A stretch of 64,000 nt of DNA, taken from the NCBI GenBank assembly GCA_001899635.1, contig MKVQ01000019.1, forward strand, positions 68,264 to 132,263, written 5' to 3'. The stretch is from Myxococcales bacterium 68-20 (GTDB lineage: Bacteria > Myxococcota_A > Polyangia > Polyangiales > Polyangiaceae). The translations under genes and the position numbers were made by a program. The notes beneath the pieces are model-generated. The model was given only the letters and a program-made list of their open reading frames with translations. It was not told the DNA's origin and did not search any database. Positions 58,843 through 64,000 of this stretch are shown here, one piece after another (within the stretch, counting starts at the first letter, position 1; the number at the start of each line of letters is the position of its first letter).

Positions 58843-60137
58843 GGCTTGCCCGCAGGGGTCCTGTGGAGCGCGACCTCGTCACCGACGACCCAGAAGTCGT
58901 CGGTGCTCTTCCCCCAGATCGCGTTGAATGATTTCGCGACGGGAATGTCCGTCACGCGGATGGCGGCCTGCTGCCACTTCGTGCCGTTCCAGTGGGTGAC
59001 GAGGCCGGAGGGGCCGACGCCCCAGGTATCGTTCGGCGCCGTGCCCCAGAGCGCGACGATGGGCCGGTCCCACGAGTTCGTCCGCTTGAACGACCAGGAG
59101 AAGTCGTTCCCACCGTTGGTGCTCGCGCCGCGCCAGAACCCCGCCTTGTAGTTGGCGGTCGCTCCCCGAACCCAGACCGCGCTGGCGGAGCTCATCGCGA
59201 TCGCGGTGAGGTCTCCCGGTACGTTCCACCCGACTTGTTTGTCTTCGAGATCGAGCGGCAGCCCGACGTCGGTCCACCCCTCCACTCCCGATGCACGCCG
59301 ATACAGGCGCGCGGCGAGCGACGGGCTCGTCCCGTTCCGGTACTCCTGAGCCGCGAGCCACACGCCCGAGACGGGGCTGGCAACGACGACGCTGAAGGCC
59401 ATTGGCTGCGACGCGAAGCTCTCGTCGACAATCCACCCCGAGCCGCCCTCCGCCGGATCCCCGTCGTAGTGAAGGATGCGGCCCCTCCAGTCCCAAGGGT
59501 ACTTGCTGCTGTTCGTCACGCCGCCGACGGCCCAGACGTCGTTGGGCCCGGTCCCGCCGATCGACTTGATCGGAATGGTGGCATCGCCGGGCAGCACGAC
59601 GGGCGCGAACACGAGCGTTGCCGAGCTCGGCCCCGTACCGTGGAAGAGGCCGCCAGGCGTGAGGACCCAAATGTCCGTCGGCCCGCTCCCCCAGATCGTG
59701 AAGGTGGTGCCCGTGACGTTCGTGAGCTGCGTGTGGACGCTCCACGCGCTCCCGTCCCAGCGAAGCAGGTCGCCTTTGCGGCTCACCGCCCAGACGATGC
59801 CTGTGCCATCACCCCAGACACCGGCGAGGTTTTGTCCCTTCGGCACCTCGGTATGACAGAAGTTGTCGTCCGAACAGATCCGCGTCCCCGCATCGCCGGC
59901 GTCGGGGTCGACGGACGCGTCGTCAGGCGCATCCGGGCTCTCGCCCGCGTCGATCTCGGGCGAGGCGTCCGTGACCGGGATCACGCTTCCGCCGCCCCCG
60001 CTGTCGGGGGTCGAATCGTCTATCGCAATCTCTACCGAGTCGGAGCACGCGGTCAGCGCGAGCGTCGTCGCCGACGTCAACACGAGGAAGCTCGCGGCAG
60101 CCGCCAGCGTCGTTCGAGGGATCGCCACGTCCTTCAT
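58839..60137 (-). CDS. Propeller lipoprotein (cassette B, second propeller)
   Basis: 432 residues, identical in length to the protein at 437-1735. Signal and lipobox SATTLALTAC, then a Gly/Asp/Pro linker and about seven blades: GDGTGIVWAVSRKGDLLRWDG, GSGPTDIWVLTPGGL, GTGPNDVWAVGGV, ASPVSGVWLAAQ, SSASAVWVRGA, GTAPNDTWGVGPSGLVTHWNG and GKSTDDFWVVGDEVALH. ATGA and GTGA overlaps on its two sides couple it to the first propeller gene and the RCC1 gene. Function unknown. Confidence 0.88.
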   Translation of the reverse strand: MKDVAIPRTTLAAAASFLVLTSATTLALTACSDSVEIAIDDSTPDSGGGGSVIPVTDASPEIDAGESPDAPDDASVDPDAGDAGTRICSDDNFCHTEVPKGQNLAGVWGDGTGIVWAVSRKGDLLRWDGSAWSVHTQLTNVTGTTFTIWGSGPTDIWVLTPGGLFHGTGPSSATLVFAPVVLPGDATIPIKSIGGTGPNDVWAVGGVTNSSKYPWDWRGRILHYDGDPAEGGSGWIVDESFASQPMAFSVVVASPVSGVWLAAQEYRNGTSPSLAARLYRRASGVEGWTDVGLPLDLEDKQVGWNVPGDLTAIAMSSASAVWVRGATANYKAGFWRGASTNGGNDFSWSFKRTNSWDRPIVALWGTAPNDTWGVGPSGLVTHWNGTKWQQAAIRVTDIPVAKSFNAIWGKSTDDFWVVGDEVALHRTPAGKP

Positions 60138-61393
60138 TGGGCACCTGCCTGCTTGCCCGCCTTCGGTCCGGTGTAGTGGAGAACGACGCCGTCGCCGACG
60201 ATCCAGACGTCGTTCGGGCCGCTGCCCCACACACCGCGGAGGTTGGGCTTTCTTCCGAGAGGGAGCTGCACGGTCGACGGCGTGAACGCCGTGCCGTCGT
60301 AGTGGAGGATGGTCCCGGTATCGCCCACGGCCCAGATGTCCTTCGGGCCGCTGCCCCAGACGGACCGAAGCGTCTCAGTCGTGTTCGACTCGATCTTCTG
60401 CCAGCGGTCGTCTGCCGGGGTGATGCGCCGGATCGCTCCGAGCGCGCCTACGGCCCACACGTCGCTCGCGGAGCTTCCCCAGATGGACTCGAGCGAAACG
60501 TTCGTCTGAGCGTCGACCTTCACCCACGTGAGCGAGTCGTCGACCCCGCCGGCGTCCGCTCCAGCATCGGAGGGCGTACCGTGGAGCGTGATCCCGCGCT
60601 CGTGCGCGACGTACGTGCTGTTGTCGGCCGTCATCCACACGTCGGTCGGCGAGCTTCCCCAGATCCGCGTCACCGTGTGCGTGCTGGGGATCGGGCGCCA
60701 GCCGACGCCGCCGTCCGCGAGCTCGGTCCTCAGGAACTGATCGCCGGTGTAGTTCTTCCCCGCTGCGCTGAAGCTGTAGGCCCGTGAGCCGATACGCACG
60801 TCGCTCGCGGAGCTTCCCCAGACGGCGCGCACGAACGTCGCGCTGAACGTGCTGAGCGAGGTGGGCACGTTCTCCCAGACGGCGACGCCGTTCTGGAAGC
60901 CCGTTCCGTGCAGGATGACCTCCGTGCTGCTGACGACCCAGATGTCGTTCGGCCCGCTGCCCCAGATGTCGAAGAACGTGTTCTTGATCCCGGTCGGCGT
61001 GAGGCTCCAGGCGTTGCCGTCGTAGTGCATGATCGTGCCGCCCGAGCCGACGGCCCAGACGTCGTTCTTGCTCGTCCCCCACAGCGCCATCAGGACATGG
61101 AAGGGGCTCAGCGGCGTCGGCACGAGGCACCAATCGACCTCGTCGCACGTCACGATTTCGGTCGTGCAGTCCGGATCGGACGGGTCGCACCCCGCATCGG
61201 CGGGGCCCGCATCGAGCTCGACCCCGCCGTCCGTGTCGACGGGCGAGCTGGCGTCAGGGAGCGAGACGCTCGCGTCCTCGTTCAGATCGACCGCGTCGGT
61301 GTTCGTCGCGCAGCTCGCAAACGACGCGATGAGCGTCCCGAGCAGCGGCCCCGTCGCCAGGGCGAGACTTCCTGTCTTCCACGCGCGCTTCAT
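60134..61393 (-). CDS. Propeller lipoprotein (cassette B, first propeller)
   Basis: 419 residues. Signal with lipobox-like IASFASC, then an Asp-rich linker. Seven blades are clear: GTSKNDVWAVGSGGTIMHYDG, GSGPNDIWVVSSTEVILHG, GSSASDVRIGSRAYSF, GSSPTDVWMTADNS, GSSASDVWAVGALGAIRRI, GSGPKDIWAVGDTGTILHYDG and GSGPNDVWIVGDGVVLHYTG. It is the most regular of the four propeller proteins. ATGA overlaps link it to the Cys-rich gene and the second propeller gene. Function unknown. Confidence 0.9.
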   Translation of the reverse strand: MKRAWKTGSLALATGPLLGTLIASFASCATNTDAVDLNEDASVSLPDASSPVDTDGGVELDAGPADAGCDPSDPDCTTEIVTCDEVDWCLVPTPLSPFHVLMALWGTSKNDVWAVGSGGTIMHYDGNAWSLTPTGIKNTFFDIWGSGPNDIWVVSSTEVILHGTGFQNGVAVWENVPTSLSTFSATFVRAVWGSSASDVRIGSRAYSFSAAGKNYTGDQFLRTELADGGVGWRPIPSTHTVTRIWGSSPTDVWMTADNSTYVAHERGITLHGTPSDAGADAGGVDDSLTWVKVDAQTNVSLESIWGSSASDVWAVGALGAIRRITPADDRWQKIESNTTETLRSVWGSGPKDIWAVGDTGTILHYDGTAFTPSTVQLPLGRKPNLRGVWGSGPNDVWIVGDGVVLHYTGPKAGKQAGAQ

Positions 61394-62682
61394 TTCGTGG
61401 TCTCCACTCCGCCGTCGCACTCGACCATCCGGCACTTGCCCTCGATGCAAGGCTGACCGGCGCCGAGATCACACTCGTTGCCGCACGCTCCGCAGTGGGC
61501 GGGATGGCGCGTCAGGTCCACCTCACAGCCGTCCGAGGGATCACCGTTGCAGTCCGCAAACCCGGGGACGCACTCGAGGACGCAGACGCCCTTCTTGCAG
61601 CCCCTGACCTGGTTCGCGCGCGGGTTCGGACAGGAGTTGTTGCACGCTCCGCAGTTGCCCTGGTCGCTGAGGAGGTCCTTGCAGCCGGAGTTGCACTGCG
61701 TCAGCCCCGACTTGCTGCACTTGTCGAGACACTGAGGACCGTAGCCGTCGTTCCGGCACTCCTGATCCGGGGCGCATTCGATCCCGCAGCCGCCGCAGTT
61801 CTTCGGGTCCTTCGCGATCTCGGTCTCGCACCCGTCGGACGCGCAGCCCTTCTTGTTGAGATCGCCGTTGCAGTCCTTGAATCCGCTCTTGCACTTGAGC
61901 TTCCCGCACTCGCTCATCACGCAGCCGTATTGCGTTTGGAACGGCATCGGGCTGCACGCGTCCTGGGGCATCCAGGGGCACATGTTTCCGCACGTGCTGC
62001 AGTTGTTGTCGGCGAACCGTGTGTCGACGCAGCGGCCGTCGCAGTCGGTCAGGCCGGTCGGGCACCCGCACCTGCCCTTGATGCACCGCATCCCGGACGG
62101 GCACACGTTACCGCACGCGCCGCAGTGCTCGGGATCCGCGGAGGTGTTCGCCTCGCAGCCGTCGTCGAGCAGACCGTTGCAGTCGCGGAAGTCCTGATTT
62201 TCGCCGTTCGAGTCGGGCTTGATCTGGCACTCGAACACGCACTTGCCTTCGATGCAGCTCGCGCCCATGTTGATGCCGCCGAAGCCCAGACACGAGACGC
62301 CGCACGCGCCGCAGTTGGCGGGGTCGTTCATCAGGTTCGTCTGGCACCTGAACGACGATGGCGACTTCGAACAGTCGGCGTACGGGTACGGGCAATCCGT
62401 CCCGATGCACTCGAGCAGCTGCGGGGGCTCCTCGACTCCGGCTTCGCCGCCATCCGCAGACGGAGGCGGCGTGAACGTCGGCGGCGGCGCCGAACCGTCG
62501 GTGCAGAAGCCGTCCTCGCAATCGGTTCCGATGGGAACCTCGGGGCTGGAGACACACGCCGCCACCGTCGCAGCGACGGGCAGCAGTAGGGCGACCCACG
62601 CGAAATGGGCGAGGGAAAGGCGTTCGTGACGCCGAACGACATTCGTCGGGCGTCGACCTTCGGTCGAGCAACTCGATTTCAT
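61390..62682 (-). CDS. Cys-rich NCGACG-repeat lipoprotein (cassette B)
   Basis: 430 residues. Signal with lipobox LPVAATVAAC, followed by a Thr/Pro/Gly linker and six Cys-rich units: NCGACGVSC, HCGACGNVC, NCSTCGNMC, NCGGCGIEC, NCGACNNSC and HCGACGNEC, with FRDCNGLLDDGCEANT and FADCNGDPSDGCEVDL between. It parallels the protein at 2877-4061, and both overlap the next propeller gene by ATGA. Probably a rigid, disulfide-linked extracellular rod. Function unknown. Confidence 0.88.
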   Translation of the reverse strand: MKSSCSTEGRRPTNVVRRHERLSLAHFAWVALLLPVAATVAACVSSPEVPIGTDCEDGFCTDGSAPPPTFTPPPSADGGEAGVEEPPQLLECIGTDCPYPYADCSKSPSSFRCQTNLMNDPANCGACGVSCLGFGGINMGASCIEGKCVFECQIKPDSNGENQDFRDCNGLLDDGCEANTSADPEHCGACGNVCPSGMRCIKGRCGCPTGLTDCDGRCVDTRFADNNCSTCGNMCPWMPQDACSPMPFQTQYGCVMSECGKLKCKSGFKDCNGDLNKKGCASDGCETEIAKDPKNCGGCGIECAPDQECRNDGYGPQCLDKCSKSGLTQCNSGCKDLLSDQGNCGACNNSCPNPRANQVRGCKKGVCVLECVPGFADCNGDPSDGCEVDLTRHPAHCGACGNECDLGAGQPCIEGKCRMVECDGGVETTK

Positions 62683-62695
62683 TTTTCTGCTCTCG

Positions 62696-63433
62696 TCACG
62701 GCTGCGCAGCGCAGCTCAGTTCCACGCGGCGGGTGAGCGGGCCCTTCGGGCGCCCGTCGAGGAAGACCTTCGCTTCGCGCACGGCTTCGTCGCGTCGGCC
62801 CAGGCTGCAGAGGACGACGACGCGCTCGGCTGCGCGATCGCTCGCGAGCCAGCCGTTCGGGAACGTGCGCGCATGCTCGTCGAGCAGTGCGAGCGCTCGG
62901 TCGCCCTGCCCGCTCTGGAGCGCACGACGTGCCTCGGCGAGGAGACTGGCCTCGCGCGCGAGCGAGTCACTCGCCGGAGGCGTGACCGTCGGCGCCGAGG
63001 AGGGCGCGGCGAGCGCGACTCTCCGCACGTCCTTCGCCGCCGACGACACGGGGACTGCGGTCGGAAGCGAGTCGACGGTGACGGACGGAATCGAGGGTGC
63101 GCTCTCCACTTCGCTCGGAGGGTCGACGACCTGCGGCGGAGCGACCGGCTCCGGCGCGGGAGCGGAGACCGCTGCAGTCGTCGGATACGCATCCATCTTC
63201 TGGAATCCGATCGTGCCGACGATCGCCAGCGCCACGCACGACAGCCCGGCGAGCAGCACCTTCTTCCCGGTGCCGGTGCCCGCGCGCGCGCCCGACGGCG
63301 AGGCCGGAGCCGGAGCCTGGGCGAGCGATGCTTGGATCTTGGCGAAGACGCGGTCCGCGTCCGTATCGGTCGGGTCGTACTCGTCCACGAGCGGAGCGAG
63401 GAGCGACAGCTTGTTTTCGGGCTCGGTGCTCAC
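62696..63433 (-). CDS. Single-span regulator with TPR-like periplasmic part (cassette B)
   Basis: 245 residues. The cytoplasmic N-terminus is ~50 residues (NKLSLLAPLVDEYDPTDTDA), then one span (KVLLAGLSCVALAIVGTIGF), a Pro/Val/Thr linker and a helical TPR-like C-terminus (ASLLAEARRALQSGQGDRAL and VVLCSLGRRDEAVREAKVFL). It overlaps the sigma gene in ATGA and lies 13 bases before the Cys-rich gene. It probably acts as an anti-sigma factor but has no HxxxCxxC motif. The C-terminal TPR-like parts of the two cassettes' regulators are clearly related. Confidence 0.78.
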   Translation of the reverse strand: MSTEPENKLSLLAPLVDEYDPTDTDADRVFAKIQASLAQAPAPASPSGARAGTGTGKKVLLAGLSCVALAIVGTIGFQKMDAYPTTAAVSAPAPEPVAPPQVVDPPSEVESAPSIPSVTVDSLPTAVPVSSAAKDVRRVALAAPSSAPTVTPPASDSLAREASLLAEARRALQSGQGDRALALLDEHARTFPNGWLASDRAAERVVVLCSLGRRDEAVREAKVFLDGRPKGPLTRRVELSCAAQP

Positions 63434-63975
63434 TTGTACCTCCAGCCGTCCCGGGCCCGGTGTCGCGCCATGGCCTCCTCGACGTGCATGCGCGCAGCGC
63501 GCAGACGGCTCGAGGCCGTATGCCGGTTGATGCCGAGGATGTCGGCGATCTCGTTGACGGGTTTCTCCTCGATCTCGGCGAGCACCAGCACGGCGCGCCG
63601 CTCCGGATCGAGCTCGTCGAGGATCGCTTCGAGGATGCTTACGGTCTGCTTGGTCTCCGCGCTCTTGTCCGGTGCGCCCGCAGCGGGCCCCGGGATCTCA
63701 TCCAGGTCCGCTCCGCTCTCTGCGAACGCGGCCCACCGACCACGTGATCTCCGATGGCGCTGAACGATGCGAAACAGCACCGAGAAGAGCCAGGACCGCT
63801 CCGAGCCTCGGGCCTCGTACGTATCGAAGAGTCGATGAACGGTGAGGAACGTCTCCTGGACCACGTCATCGAGCTCGGCAGCGGCCACACCGAGGCGACG
63901 AGCGCTCTTCCACACGTACGCGAAGTGCGTGCGGTAGAGCTCGACGAAGTCGGTCGAAGTCTCGCGCGGAGACAC
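63430..63975 (-). CDS. ECF-type RNA polymerase sigma factor (cassette B)
   Basis: 181 residues. Region 2 has FVELYRTHFAYVWKSARRLG and LDDVVQETFLTVHRLF; region 4 has LDPERRAVLVLAEIEEKPV and the helix-turn-helix EIADILGINRHTASSRLRAARM. It likely directs transcription of the downstream cassette. It ends in an ATGA overlap with the regulator gene. It is paralogous to the sigma gene at 4907-5446. Confidence 0.93.
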   Translation of the reverse strand: MSPRETSTDFVELYRTHFAYVWKSARRLGVAAAELDDVVQETFLTVHRLFDTYEARGSERSWLFSVLFRIVQRHRRSRGRWAAFAESGADLDEIPGPAAGAPDKSAETKQTVSILEAILDELDPERRAVLVLAEIEEKPVNEIADILGINRHTASSRLRAARMHVEEAMARHRARDGWRYK

Positions 63976-64000
63976 GCTCTGAACGCCTGATTCGGGTGGA

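Overview
The window is very GC-rich, densely coded bacterial DNA. It looks like a chromosome segment of a myxobacterium (Myxococcota, probably Polyangiales). This is inferred from the many Asp/Pro-rich secreted lipoproteins, the Cys-rich NCGACG-repeat proteins, the RCC1-type proteins, a huge Ser/Thr-kinase/sigma-54-activator fusion and the strong bias for C or G at third codon positions. No rRNA, tRNA or CRISPR array was seen.

Layout. (1) 1-6608, minus strand: a chain of an outer-membrane-like protein, an ECF sigma factor, a single-span regulator, a Cys-rich lipoprotein, two propeller lipoproteins and the start of an RCC1 lipoprotein that runs off the left edge. (2) 6889-8065: a decayed IS91-type transposase. 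(3) 8099-18186: a stand-alone RCC1 lipoprotein, a cytochrome P450, an alpha/beta hydrolase, a predicted barrel protein and a 1532-residue signalling protein. (4) 18216-23978, minus: a toluene/alkene-type diiron monooxygenase operon (A, B, C, D, E subunits) whose last two genes are a histidine kinase and a single-domain response regulator, nearly all joined by 4-base overlaps. (5) 24208-26018: a Bcp peroxiredoxin and unknown genes. (6) 26220-30703: ATP synthase b', b, delta, alpha and gamma, without beta and epsilon. (7) 31453-39555, minus: a DUF4175-like protein, MoxR, DUF58 and two VWA proteins. (8) 40502-46932, minus: three large membrane proteins resembling complex I subunits H, L and M, each carrying unusual extracytoplasmic domains. 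(9) 47127-50867: a mannose-1-phosphate guanylyltransferase, an RbgA-type GTPase, an acetyltransferase and an acyl-CoA dehydrogenase. (10) 50868-53049: a mosaic of fragments between two 45-bp direct repeats, holding a PQQ-type sugar dehydrogenase gene with foreign codon use. (11) 53036-55418: a trypsin-like protease and a metallo-beta-lactamase-fold enzyme. (12) 55592-63975, minus: a second complete copy of the sigma/lipoprotein cassette, ending with an IgGFc-binding-like lipoprotein.

The most notable feature is the duplicated cassette at the two ends. In both copies the order is ECF sigma factor, single-span TPR-like regulator without a visible zinc anti-sigma motif, Cys-rich protein with six NCGACG-type repeats, propeller lipoprotein 1, propeller lipoprotein 2 and RCC1 lipoprotein. 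Most neighbours share ATGA or GTGA overlaps. This suggests a co-regulated, co-translated cell-surface system with no assigned function. The second most notable is the complex-I-like trio, in which proton-channel Lys and His positions appear to be lost.
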